From the NCBI GenBank assembly GCA_963785115.1, contig CAWATY010000007.1, positions 195,400 to 259,399 on the forward strand: a stretch of 64,000 bases of DNA. The letters are read 5' to 3'. Source of the stretch: JACCWP01 sp963785115 (lineage in GTDB: Bacteria; Actinomycetota; Actinomycetes; Propionibacteriales; Nocardioidaceae). Under the pieces are notes generated by a model. That model was given only the letters and a program-made list of their open reading frames with translations. It did no database searches and was not told the origin of the DNA. Shown piece after piece: positions 44,293 to 52,813 of the stretch. The position numbers and the translations under genes were made by a program. Position 1 is the stretch's first letter. Each line of letters starts with the position of its first letter.

Positions 44293-44364
44293 AGCCGGCG
44301 GGGGACTCGAACCCCCAACCTCCTGTTTACAAGACAGGTGCGCTGCCAGTTGCGCCACGCCGGC
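44293..44364 (-). tRNA. tRNA-Thr (anticodon TGT), one base short
   Basis: On the minus strand the cloverleaf starts GCCGGCGTGGCGC, has the anticodon arm CCTGT-CTTGTAA-ACAGG (anticodon TGT, reading ACA) and the T loop TTCGAGT between GGGGG and CCCCC. Summing the arms gives 73 nt for a standard molecule; here there are 72. The T-arm/acceptor junction has five C where six are needed for a 7-bp acceptor stem. It may be a homopolymer error or a mutated gene. It ends 30 bp from the decayed DUF222 copy. Confidence 0.85.
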
Positions 44365-44393
44365 GGATGGTCGGAACTGTAGTTGGCGGCCCG

Positions 44394-46165
44394 TCAGGGG
44401 TCGCCGAGGCCGGCGAGCTGGGCGGTGAGGGTGTCGATCTCGTCGTCGGGGTGTGGTGGCGCCGGCTGGTGCGGCAGGTCGCGGAGCCAGGTGAGCCATT
44501 CGGTGTCGACGAGTGTGGTCGGTGGGGTCGGAGCCCGGGCCGAGGGCTGGTGGCGGCCTGCTGGTGTGGGTGGTGTTGTTGGGCAGGGTCCAGTCGATGT
44601 CGGGGGCGTTGGTCCGGTAGCTGTCGATGCCGTCGCCCCAGGGCCGGTCCGGTTTGGTCTTTGCGTGCACGCGGGGGTGGTCCTTGAGGGTGTGGCTGCG
44701 CCTGGACAGGCCTTGGCCGTTGTGGGCGGCGGTGGGTCCGCCGTGGTGGTGGTCGTGGATGTGGTCGATGTCGGCGATGGTGTCGCCGGTGAGCCGGTCG
44801 GTGTGGTCGCGCCAGGTGGTGAACTGGCGCAGCGTGCCGGTGAACCGCCTTGCGGTGGAGTCCATCTGCACCAGCCGGCCGTCGGTCGGGTCGCAGAACA
44901 ACCGGCGCAGGCTGGTGGTCGCCCCGGTGCTCTGCGCGGTGGTGACGATGTCGGTGAGGGTGTCGGCGTCGATCGCGCCGTAGCCGCGGAGCAGGCCGGG
45001 TTCGCGGTCCAGACCGAGCCAGGTCGCCAACGAGACGACGACCTGCACCTCGACGTCGACCGGCACCCGCGGTGCAGCGGGGACTGTCGGCCGGTCTCAG
45101 GTTCGGCGGCGTCGGGGTCCAGCTGGCCGCGGTGTCAGGTGTGCGGGGTAGCTGTCCCAGCAGTCCTGCTCCGGCGCCGGGTCGGGGTCGGTCACCGCGG
45201 CAGCCGGCGGCGGCTCGTTGGCCACCCAGGGCTCGAGCCCGTTGGTCGACCGCCAGTCCGGCACCGCCGAGGTGTCCTCGGACAGGCTGCCTGGTCGGTC
45301 TGCTCGGCCGGCTGCTCGGCCGGCTGTCGCGTCGGCTCGGCCGGCTGCTCGGCCGGCTGCTCTGTCGGTGGTGATCGGCGGCTTTGCCGAGGAGGAGTTC
45401 GCAGACCAGGTCGGCGCGCAGGGTGTTCAGCGGTCGGGGGTCGCCGGCGGCGCGCATGCCGCGGCTGGTGCGGTCGATGCGGGTGTAGATCGCCAGTGCT
45501 TCCTCGGCCCGCAGGCTGGCCCACACGGTCGCGGTGCCCTGCCACGGGTCGGACAGCCGCACGTCCCGGGTGGCCCGGGCACGGGCGGCACGTTTCGCGG
45601 CAGCGTCGGGGTCGATCTCCAACACACGGCGGTCGGCGGCCTTGGCCAGCTCACCGGGCGTCATCCGCCGGCGGCGGGCCTCGGCGCAGACCAGCTCGTC
45701 GACCCGCCGCTGCTGGCCGGGTTCCAGCACCCTGGTGGTCTCGATCACCCGGTTCAGCCCGGCCATCGACACCCGGCCGGTGCCGACCAGCTCCAACAAC
45801 CGCGGATGCGACTCGACCGCGGTGGCCGCGTTCTCCACCCTCGTCCGCGCCGTCATCGTCGCCACCCCGAGAGCCTTGGACACCTCGACCGGCACCGACC
45901 GGCCGGCCATGTCCCCGGACAGCCCGATCTCGGCGTCCTCGGCCACCCGCAGCGCCTTCAACGCCGCCAGCTCCCGCACCTGTGCCGCCTGTGCCGCCTG
46001 GGACAGCCGCTCGAGTGCGCCGATCCGGTCCGTGATTGCGACATCGTCGGAGTCGCTGGCGGAGGTGATGTTCGAGGGGTCGCCGATCAGCGCGGCCAGT
46101 GCCGACCGGTCGCACCCGGTGGCCTCCGCGAAGGCTCTCAACGACTGTTTCGAACATACGTTCAT
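44394..46165 (-). pseudogene. 13E12-repeat family DUF222/HNH gene, decayed second copy
   Basis: The start (MNVCSKQSLRAFAEATGCDR, 46165) and the DUF222 half are intact to about LLLGKAA near 45375. The frame is then lost in a GGCCGAGCAGCC-type tandem repeat encoding the linker. The correct frame resumes (DTSAVPDWRSTNGLEPWV) and meets a TGA near 45095 within a further scrambled stretch. The HNH part (DIDHIHDHHHGGPTAAHNG) is intact from 45066, and a one-base insertion near 44512 spoils the last 40 residues. It is nearly identical in long stretches to the copy at 15.0-16.8 kb, including the upstream region. Its normal stop position is 44394. Confidence 0.88.
46150..46165. promoter_or_regulatory. 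LexA (SOS) box over the start of the decayed DUF222 copy
   Basis: TCGAAC-ATAC-GTTCAT, identical to the box at 16754-16769 and placed the same way over the start codons. Confidence 0.7.
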
Positions 46166-46210
46166 CCTAGCACCTCCGACGGACAGTGGCGAGGACTTTC
46201 CCCAACCAGG

Positions 46211-46226
46211 CTTGACGAAAGTCAAG
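46211..46226. promoter_or_regulatory. Conserved inverted repeat upstream of the decayed DUF222 copy
   Basis: CTTGAC-GAAA-GTCAAG, the same palindrome as at 16815-16830, 45 bp upstream of the LexA box in both places. Confidence 0.4.
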
Positions 46227-46340
46227 AAAGTCTCGGGTCGTCCACGATCGAGCTGAGGCCGAATGCTGCCTGAGCGCACCCTCCCTCCATCGTCGCGGCC
46301 GCAGTCAGCCTCACCACCACCCACCGTGCACAATCGACCC

Positions 46341-46697
46341 ATGACCCACGCCCGCTCGCTCTGGTCCTGGCGCTCGAGGAACTCCGTGCTCTCGATCGCC
46401 TCGGATGGCTCGGTCCTGTCCATCGGCAGCATCGGCTCGGCGGCGTCGATCGGCAGCGTCGGCTCGTTCGCCTCCATCGGCAGCGTCGGCTCCTTCGCCT
46501 CGATGCTCTCGGTGATGTCGTCGATGTCGAACGGGTCGGTCATGTCGCACCAGGCCAACCGCTCGCTGCTCTCCCACCAGTCCGATGGCGCGATGATGGC
46601 CACCCGCGAGGACGGCGACGGCCGCCCTGTCGTCCTTACCCTGGCGATCCTCGCCATGACCGCGGGCGTCGTCGTCTGGTCCCGCCGCCGCGGATAG
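46341..46697 (+). CDS. Tail-anchored protein with nine-residue Ser/Gly repeats, 118 aa
   Basis: From ATG 46341. After MTHARSLWSWRSRN come about five nine-residue units (SVLSIASDG, SVLSIGSIG, SAASIGSVG, SFASIGSVG, SFASMLSVM), positions ~15-59, then a Ser/His/Met-rich stretch (SVMSHQANRSLLSHQSDG). A single hydrophobic helix at ~96-113 and an Arg tail (WSRRRG) end the protein, so the repeats face the side opposite the basic tail or remain cytoplasmic if tail-anchored. The repeat would suit a narrow beta-solenoid. No named family comes to mind. The methyltransferase gene begins 26 bp later. Confidence 0.65.
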   Translation: MTHARSLWSWRSRNSVLSIASDGSVLSIGSIGSAASIGSVGSFASIGSVGSFASMLSVMSSMSNGSVMSHQANRSLLSHQSDGAMMATREDGDGRPVVLTLAILAMTAGVVVWSRRRG

Positions 46698-46723
46698 CCG
46701 CAACCACGAGAGGAGGCCAGCAC

Positions 46724-47350
46724 ATGGGCTGGTGGGGTGACCGGGTCCTCCCCCGCATGACCGACCGCGTGCTCGGTGACGAGGCGATCGCGAAGGTGCG
46801 CGCCGAGGTGTGCAGCGGCCTGCACGGCGAGGTCGTCGAGATCGGATTCGGCTCGGGGCTGAACGCGCCGCACTACCCCGCGTCGGTGACCTCGGTGACC
46901 GCGATCGAGCCGTCGGAGCTCGCCTGGGAGATCGCCCAGCCGCGCATCACCGCCACCCACGCCGACGTACGCCGCGGCGGTCTCGACGGCCAACGGCTCG
47001 ACCTCCCCGACGAGAGCGTCGACTCGGCGCTGTCCACGTTCACCATGTGCACCGTGCCCGATCTCGACCTGGTGCTGCGCGAGGTCACCCGGGTGCTGCG
47101 ACCCGGCGGTCGCCTGCACTTCCTCGAGCACGGTCGAGCGGACGAGCCGCGGGTGGCGCGCTGGCAACGGCGGGTACGCCCGCTCAACCGGCGGTTGATG
47201 GGCGGCTGCATCATCGACCGGCAGATCGACGCGTACCTCGATCGCAGCCGCCTGAGTCTCGAGCATCTCGAGACCGGATACGGCGAGGGCCCGAAGGTGG
47301 CGGCGTTCCGCTATCTCGGCACCGCGGTCAAGCCGGCCGCGCCCGCATAA
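46724..47350 (+). CDS. Class I SAM-dependent methyltransferase
   Basis: 208 aa. SAM-binding motif I is VVEIGFGSGLNAPHYP, followed by VTAIEPSELAW, the catalytic-region LDLPDESVDSALSTFTMCTV and VLRPGGRLHFLEHG. It is similar to UbiE/phosphatidylethanolamine-type methyltransferases; substrate unknown. A good AGAGGAGG ribosome site precedes the ATG. It follows the repeat protein closely enough to share a transcript. Confidence 0.88.
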   Translation: MGWWGDRVLPRMTDRVLGDEAIAKVRAEVCSGLHGEVVEIGFGSGLNAPHYPASVTSVTAIEPSELAWEIAQPRITATHADVRRGGLDGQRLDLPDESVDSALSTFTMCTVPDLDLVLREVTRVLRPGGRLHFLEHGRADEPRVARWQRRVRPLNRRLMGGCIIDRQIDAYLDRSRLSLEHLETGYGEGPKVAAFRYLGTAVKPAAPA

Positions 47351-47382
47351 CCCTTGTACGGCGGGCCGGTCATACTGACGGC

Positions 47383-48585
47383 GTGGCGGCGTCGATTCCT
47401 TCTCCCGTCCGCGACGCCGGCCTCCCCGATCGTTTCCGCCTGGACAACCTGACCGTCCACGTCGACCCGCCGCTGGCCGTGGTCGACCTGCCGGCATTCG
47501 ACGCCAATGCCGACGATCTCGTCCGCCGCGCTGACGGTACGCCGATCCGCGTTGCCACCAAGTCGGTGCGCTGCCGCACCCTGATCGACCGGGCACTGTC
47601 CCGACCCGGCTTCCGCGGCCTGATGACCTACTCGCTCGCCGAGGCCGTGCGGCTGGTCGACTCCGGCCACGACGACGTGCTGATGGCGTACCCGACAGCC
47701 GACCGTGGCGCGATCGAGGCCCTCCTCGCCGACGAGCGCCGGACCGCCGCGATCAGGCTGATGGTCGACTCCACCGAGCAGCTCGACCTGCTTGACGCTG
47801 TCGTCGGTCCCGACCACCGTCCGCCCGTGCGCGTCTGCGTCGACGTCGACACCTCGCTGCGGGTCGGCCGGGCCTGGCTCGGCGCCCGCCGTTCGCCCCT
47901 GCGCAGCCCGGCCGAGGTGGCCGCCGCAGTGGGCGCGCTCGCCGCGCGGCGGGGCGTACAGGTCGTCGGGCTGATGACGTACGAGGCGCAGATCGCCGGG
48001 CTGCCGGACACCTCGCCGGCGGTCCGCGCGGTGAAACGGGCATCGCTGCGCGAGCTCGGTGCGCGCAGAGCCGCCATTCTGAGTGCCGTACGCGACGTCG
48101 CCGACATCGAGCTCGTCAACGCCGGCGGCACCGGCTCGCTCGAGACCAGCGCCGCCGACCCCGGGGTCACCGAGGTCACCGCCGGCTCGGGACTCTTCGG
48201 ACCCGCGCTGTTCACCGGCTACGACACGTTCTCGCCGCGCGCAGCCGCGTTGTTCGCCCTGCCGGTGGTGCGCCGCCCGTCCGCCGACGTCGCGACCTGC
48301 CTGTCGGGCGGCTACGTCGCGTCCGGCCCGGCGGGAGCCGACCGGCTCCCCCGACCGGTGCTCCCCACCGGCCTGCGACTGATCAGCGGCGAGGGCGCGG
48401 GTGAGGTGCAGACCCCCGTTCGTGGCGCGGCGGCGCGGCACCTGCGGATCGGCGACCGGGTGTGGTTCCGGCACGCCAAGGCCGGCGAGATGTGCGAGCG
48501 GTTCGACCGGCTGCACCTGCTGGAGGCCGACCGCCTCGCCGGCGACGTCGCGACCTACCGCGGCGAGGGCTGGAACTTCGGGTGA
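47383..48585 (+). CDS. Amino-acid deaminase/aldolase (alanine racemase N-terminal fold, DSD1-like)
   Basis: 400 aa from GTG at 47383. Fold-type III PLP barrel: the lysine motif is TPIRVATKSVRCRTLIDRAL, with DVLMAYPTADRGAIEALL, VRVCVDVDTSLRVGRAWLG and VNAGGTGSLE. The C-terminal domain has metal-like GDRVWFRHAKAGEMCERFD (His and Cys ligands as in D-serine dehydratase). It probably acts on a D-hydroxy amino acid. GTGA overlap with the transporter gene. Confidence 0.87.
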   Translation: MAASIPSPVRDAGLPDRFRLDNLTVHVDPPLAVVDLPAFDANADDLVRRADGTPIRVATKSVRCRTLIDRALSRPGFRGLMTYSLAEAVRLVDSGHDDVLMAYPTADRGAIEALLADERRTAAIRLMVDSTEQLDLLDAVVGPDHRPPVRVCVDVDTSLRVGRAWLGARRSPLRSPAEVAAAVGALAARRGVQVVGLMTYEAQIAGLPDTSPAVRAVKRASLRELGARRAAILSAVRDVADIELVNAGGTGSLETSAADPGVTEVTAGSGLFGPALFTGYDTFSPRAAALFALPVVRRPSADVATCLSGGYVASGPAGADRLPRPVLPTGLRLISGEGAGEVQTPVRGAAARHLRIGDRVWFRHAKAGEMCERFDRLHLLEADRLAGDVATYRGEGWNFG

Positions 48586-49811
48586 GTGCCACCGCCCTCC
48601 CGACCGCCCTGGTGTCGCGCGGGTGGATCGGGCTGCTGACGCTGGCCAACCTGGGGCTCTGGATGGCGCTGTTCACCCCCGTGCAGGTGCTGCTGCCCGA
48701 CCAGATGGAGAGCATCGACGACGCGCACAAGGTCACGGCGCTCGCGGTGGTCTCCAGCGTCGGCGGCGCGATCGCCCTGGTGGCCGCCCCGCTCGCGGGC
48801 GCGCTCTCGGACCGGACCGCGTCGCGACGCGGGCGCCGGCACCCGTGGACACTGGGCGGCTCCCTCATCACCGCGCTCGCGCTGGTGGCCCTGGCCGAGC
48901 AGCACACCGTCGCCGGGGCTGCCCTCTGCTGGGGCCTCGCCCAGCTGGGCATGAGCATCGTGCTCGCCACGCTCACCGCGGCCGTCCCCGACCACGTCCC
49001 GGTGGAGCAGCGCGGCACGGTGTCGGGCTGGGTCGGCGTGCCGCAGTGCATCGGGGTGGTGGTCGGCACCGTCCTGGTCACGACCGCGTTCACCGGGCAG
49101 CGCGCCGGGTACGCCGTCGTCGCGGTGGCGATGGTGGTGCTGGTGCTGCCGTTCGTGCTGCGTACCGACGACCCCGCCCACCCCGACGCCGCGGCCACTG
49201 CCCCGCCGTGGACCGGCTTCGCCACCGGCGGGTGGGCGGCGTTGCGGCAAAGCCCCGACCTCGCGTGGGCGCTCGGCACCCGGTTCCTGGTGATGCTCGG
49301 AAACGCGCTCGGCACCATGTACCTGCTGTACTTCCTCGACGACGAGGTCGGGGTGGCCGACCCCGAGCTGGGCCTGCTGGTGCTGGTGCTCGTCTACAGC
49401 CTCGGCGTGATCTGCTCGGCGGTGCCGGGCGGGCTGGCCAGCGACCGGGCCGGCAGGCGGCAGCCGTTCGTCGTGGCGTCGGGGGTGGTCATGGCCGCGG
49501 CCGCCGCGCTGCTCGCGGTGGTGCCCACCATGACCGCGGCCGTCGTCGCCGCGGCGCTGCTCGGCCTCGGCTACGGCCTCTACCTCGCCGTCGACTCCGC
49601 CCTGCTGACCCAGGTGCTCCCCGACCCCGACTCCTTCGCCCGCGACCTCGGCGTGCTCAGCATCGCCGGCACCGCGCCGCTCGTGCTCGCCCCCGTGCTC
49701 GCTGCGCTCGTCGTCAACCTGCTCGGCGGCTACCTGGTGCTCTACCTGCTCACCGCCGCCGTCACGCTGGCCGGCGGTCTGCTGGTCCGGCGGATCCGGA
49801 GCGTCCCGTGA
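48582..49811 (+). CDS. MFS transporter
   Basis: 409 aa from GTG at 48582 with about 12 hydrophobic helices. The A-loop SDRTASRRGRRHPW after helix 2 and the matching SDRAGRRQP after helix 8 are the family signatures. Likely an exporter or a sugar/amino-acid porter working with the flanking enzymes. Overlaps both neighbours by GTGA. Confidence 0.9.
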   Translation: MSATALPTALVSRGWIGLLTLANLGLWMALFTPVQVLLPDQMESIDDAHKVTALAVVSSVGGAIALVAAPLAGALSDRTASRRGRRHPWTLGGSLITALALVALAEQHTVAGAALCWGLAQLGMSIVLATLTAAVPDHVPVEQRGTVSGWVGVPQCIGVVVGTVLVTTAFTGQRAGYAVVAVAMVVLVLPFVLRTDDPAHPDAAATAPPWTGFATGGWAALRQSPDLAWALGTRFLVMLGNALGTMYLLYFLDDEVGVADPELGLLVLVLVYSLGVICSAVPGGLASDRAGRRQPFVVASGVVMAAAAALLAVVPTMTAAVVAAALLGLGYGLYLAVDSALLTQVLPDPDSFARDLGVLSIAGTAPLVLAPVLAALVVNLLGGYLVLYLLTAAVTLAGGLLVRRIRSVP

Positions 49812-51142
49812 CCCGCAGCAGCGCGTCGAAGCGGTGGCGCAACTGGGCAGGCACCGCCACCGCCAGCCCGGCCCGCGTAGTGCGGCCCCGCTCGGTGGAT
49901 GAGCTGGCGGCAGAGGTACGGCGAGCGGCAGCCGACGGCCTGCGGGTGCGCGCGGTCGGATCGGGACACTCCTTCACCGACACCGCCGTCACCGACGGAG
50001 TCATGGTCGACATGGGCGCCCTCGACCGGCTGGTGCGGCTCGACGCAGCGACCGGACTGGTCACCGTGCAGGGCGGCGCCACCCTGCACCGGCTCAACCG
50101 AAGGCTCGCCGTCGACGGACTGGCGCTCGCCAACCTCGGCGACATCGACGCCCAGACGATCAGTGGCGCGCTCGCGACCGGCACCCACGGCACCGGCGCC
50201 CGGCTCGGCGGCCTGGCCACCCAGGTGACGGCGCTCGGTCTGGTGCTGGCCGACGGGTCGCTCGCGCGCTGCAGCGCCGAGGAGCGACCCGACCTCTTCG
50301 CCGCGGCCCGGGTCGGCCTCGGCGCGTACGGGATCGTCGCCACCGTCACGCTGCGGTGCGTCCCCGCCTTCCTGCTGCACGCCCGCGAGACGCCGATGCC
50401 GCTGGAGGAGGTGCTCGCCGACTTCGACGACCTGGCCGACGCCCACGACCACGTGGAGGCGTACTGGTTCCCGCACACCGACCGTGCCCTGCTCAAGCGC
50501 AACGACCGGGTGCCCGAAGACATCGAGCGGCAGCCGCGGTCGTGGCTGCGCGGCTTCGTCGACGACGAGGTGCTGGCCAACGGGAGCTTCGCGGCGGCGC
50601 AGTGGCTGGTGGCCCGACGACCGGCTCCGCTGGCGCCACGGCTGCAGCGGCTGGCCGCGAGCGCCTGGTCGACCAGCGAGCAGGTCGACCACTCCTACGC
50701 CGTCTTCTGCACGCCGCGGCGGGTGCGGTTCGTCGAGATGGAGTACGCCGTCCCGCGTGCCGCGCTGTCCGATGTGGTGCGCGAGCTCAAGCGGTTCGTC
50801 GACACCGAGCGGGAGCCGGTCAGCTTCCCGGTCGAGCTGCGGGTGGCGGCCGCGGACGACGTCTGGCTGTCCACCGCGCACGGCCGCGACACGGCGTACG
50901 TCGCCGTGCACCAGTCACCGCGACTCCCGCACGAGCGGTGGTTCGCGCACGCCGAGCAGGTCGCGGGCGCGGTCGGCGGTCGCCCGCACTGGGGCAAGCT
51001 GCACGGCCTCGACGCGCAGGTGCTGGCCGGTCGCTACCCGCACTTCACCGACGCGGTGACGTTGCGCCGCGAGCTCGATCCCGAGAGCCGCTTCGGCAAT
51101 GCCTACCTCGACCGCGTGCTCGGACCGGTCGAGCCGGCCTGA
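49808..51142 (+). CDS. FAD-linked aldonolactone oxidase (D-arabinono-1,4-lactone / L-gulonolactone oxidase family)
   Basis: 444 aa from GTG at 49808. The VAO-type FAD domain has VRAVGSGHSFTDTAVTDGV (the His is the usual covalent FAD site region), LGDIDAQTISGALATGTHGT and the ALO C-terminal domain with VEAYWFPHTDRALLKRND and FGNAYLDRVL. It oxidises an aldonolactone with oxygen or another acceptor. It is the third gene of the coupled operon. Confidence 0.91.
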   Translation: MTRSSASKRWRNWAGTATASPARVVRPRSVDELAAEVRRAAADGLRVRAVGSGHSFTDTAVTDGVMVDMGALDRLVRLDAATGLVTVQGGATLHRLNRRLAVDGLALANLGDIDAQTISGALATGTHGTGARLGGLATQVTALGLVLADGSLARCSAEERPDLFAAARVGLGAYGIVATVTLRCVPAFLLHARETPMPLEEVLADFDDLADAHDHVEAYWFPHTDRALLKRNDRVPEDIERQPRSWLRGFVDDEVLANGSFAAAQWLVARRPAPLAPRLQRLAASAWSTSEQVDHSYAVFCTPRRVRFVEMEYAVPRAALSDVVRELKRFVDTEREPVSFPVELRVAAADDVWLSTAHGRDTAYVAVHQSPRLPHERWFAHAEQVAGAVGGRPHWGKLHGLDAQVLAGRYPHFTDAVTLRRELDPESRFGNAYLDRVLGPVEPA

Positions 51143-51219
51143 GGTCACAGTCGGGTCTCGTCCGGACGGTCGGGGGCTGATCACGGAACCGGCGCCGGGG
51201 CCAACCCCGTCGCACCGCC

Positions 51220-52809
51220 ATGAGCCATCGCCGCGCCGCCGCCGTTCCCTGCCTCGCTCTCACCGCCCTGCTGGTCTCCGGCACCAGTGCCTGCACCGAC
51301 TCCGGCGGGCGCGGCTCCGACCCGGTCAGCGACCCCCGGTCGTACGTGCGCGACTACGACAGCGACCAGGACGGCGACCTCGCGTACGCAATCCCCGACA
51401 TGGCCAGCGGGGACTCCGGCGGTGTCTCGGAGCCGCCGATGCCGCCCGGCCTGCTGGAGGACAACACCTTCGTCGACGAGGGCCAGAGCGGTTTCGTCGA
51501 CGCGACCGAAGACCCGTTGTCCACCTTCGGCCTCGACGTCGACACGGGCTCGTGGTCCACCGGCCAGCTGCTGCTGGCGGAGGGTCATCGCCCGCCACCC
51601 GCGTCGATCCGTGCCGAGGAGTGGGTCAACGCCTTCGAGCCCGGTTACCCCGAGCCGTCCGGCACCGACCTCGGACTCACGGTCGACGGTGCCCCGGCGC
51701 CGCACGCCGACGACGGCACGGTGCTGGTCCGGGTAGGCGTGCAGGGACGCGCGGTCGACGACGCCGACCGACCGCCGGTGGCGCTGACGTTCGTCGTCGA
51801 CACCTCTGGCTCCATGGACATCCGCAACCGGCTCGGGCTGGTGCAGTCGTCGTTGGCCCTGCTGGTCAACGCGCTGCGTCCCGGCGACTCGATCGGCATC
51901 GTCACGTACAGCACGAGGGCCGAGGTCGTGCTCGAGCCGACCCGCGTGGCCGATGCCGACGAGATCGTCGACGCGATCGACGAGCTGCGACCGAGCGGCA
52001 GCACCAACATGGCGGGCGGACTGCGACGCGGCTACGAGCTGGCCGAGCAGGCGTACGTCGAGGGCGGCCTCAACACCGTCGTGCTCGCCTCCGACGGGGT
52101 CGCGAACGTCGGCACCACCGACCCGGCCGACCTGGCGGCCAGCGTGCAGGACCGCGCCGAGCAGGGCATCCACCTCGCGACGGTGGGCTACGGGATGGGC
52201 AACTACAACGACCACACGATGGAGCAGCTCGCCGACGGCGGTGACGGCTTCTACTCCTACGTCGACACGTTTGCCGAGGCCGAGCGGCTGTTCGTCGACG
52301 ACCTCGGCTCGCTGCTCACCGTGGTCGCGGACGACGCGAAGGCGCAGGTCTCCTTCGACCCCGAGCTGGTCGAGGACTACCGGCTGGTCGGCTACCGCAA
52401 CCGCGCCCTCTCCGACGGGGCGATCGACGACCCCGACGCCGACGCGGGCGAGATCGGCGCCGGGCACTCGGTCACGGCGCTGTACGAGCTGCGGCTGGCC
52501 GCGGGCGTACCGGCGGGCACCGAGGTGGGGACCGTCGACCTGCGCTGGACGTCGACAGCCGACCGCGCGGCCGCGCAGCTCCAGGCACCGGTGATCGTGC
52601 CCGAGCCCGACGCCGCGACCGACGGGTCGCTCGGTGTCGCGGCGACTGCGGCCTCCCTGGCCGAGCTGCTGCGCGGCGACACCGTCGTCGCCGGGCGCGG
52701 CGTGACGCTCGACGACCTCGCGACCGACGCCGCGGCGCTGCAGCAGGCCGGCGCGCCCGGCGCCGACCTGCTGGTCGAGACCGTTCAGGCGGTGCAGCAG
52801 GCAGACTGA
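51220..52809 (+). CDS. VWA-domain lipoprotein (YfbK-like)
   Basis: 529 aa. Lipoprotein signal ending SGTSAC (Cys25). A vWF_A N-terminal domain (STFGLDVDTGSWSTGQLLLA) precedes the VWA core with a complete MIDAS (VDTSGSMD, then the SGSTNMAGGL and LASDGVANVG loops) and the YfbK C-terminal domain (DDAKAQVSFDPELVEDYRLV). It sits on the outer face of the membrane; metal-dependent protein binding is expected, actual partner unknown. Confidence 0.9.
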   Translation: MSHRRAAAVPCLALTALLVSGTSACTDSGGRGSDPVSDPRSYVRDYDSDQDGDLAYAIPDMASGDSGGVSEPPMPPGLLEDNTFVDEGQSGFVDATEDPLSTFGLDVDTGSWSTGQLLLAEGHRPPPASIRAEEWVNAFEPGYPEPSGTDLGLTVDGAPAPHADDGTVLVRVGVQGRAVDDADRPPVALTFVVDTSGSMDIRNRLGLVQSSLALLVNALRPGDSIGIVTYSTRAEVVLEPTRVADADEIVDAIDELRPSGSTNMAGGLRRGYELAEQAYVEGGLNTVVLASDGVANVGTTDPADLAASVQDRAEQGIHLATVGYGMGNYNDHTMEQLADGGDGFYSYVDTFAEAERLFVDDLGSLLTVVADDAKAQVSFDPELVEDYRLVGYRNRALSDGAIDDPDADAGEIGAGHSVTALYELRLAAGVPAGTEVGTVDLRWTSTADRAAAQLQAPVIVPEPDAATDGSLGVAATAASLAELLRGDTVVAGRGVTLDDLATDAAALQQAGAPGADLLVETVQAVQQAD

Positions 52810-52813
52810 GCGC

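Noticed and set aside
45280..45365. CRISPR-like array in the tandem GGCCG-rich stretch
   Set aside because: The units are short, contiguous and lack unique spacers. They encode the low-complexity linker of the DUF222 protein.
44394..46165. The decayed DUF222/HNH gene as an insertion sequence
   Set aside because: HNH/DUF222 proteins are not transposases, and no flanking inverted repeats were found. The shared upstream palindrome is a regulatory candidate.
46341..46600. The Ser/Gly repeat protein as a collagen-like or silk-like secreted protein
   Set aside because: There is no N-terminal signal peptide and the period is nine residues, not G-X-Y. The only membrane segment is C-terminal.
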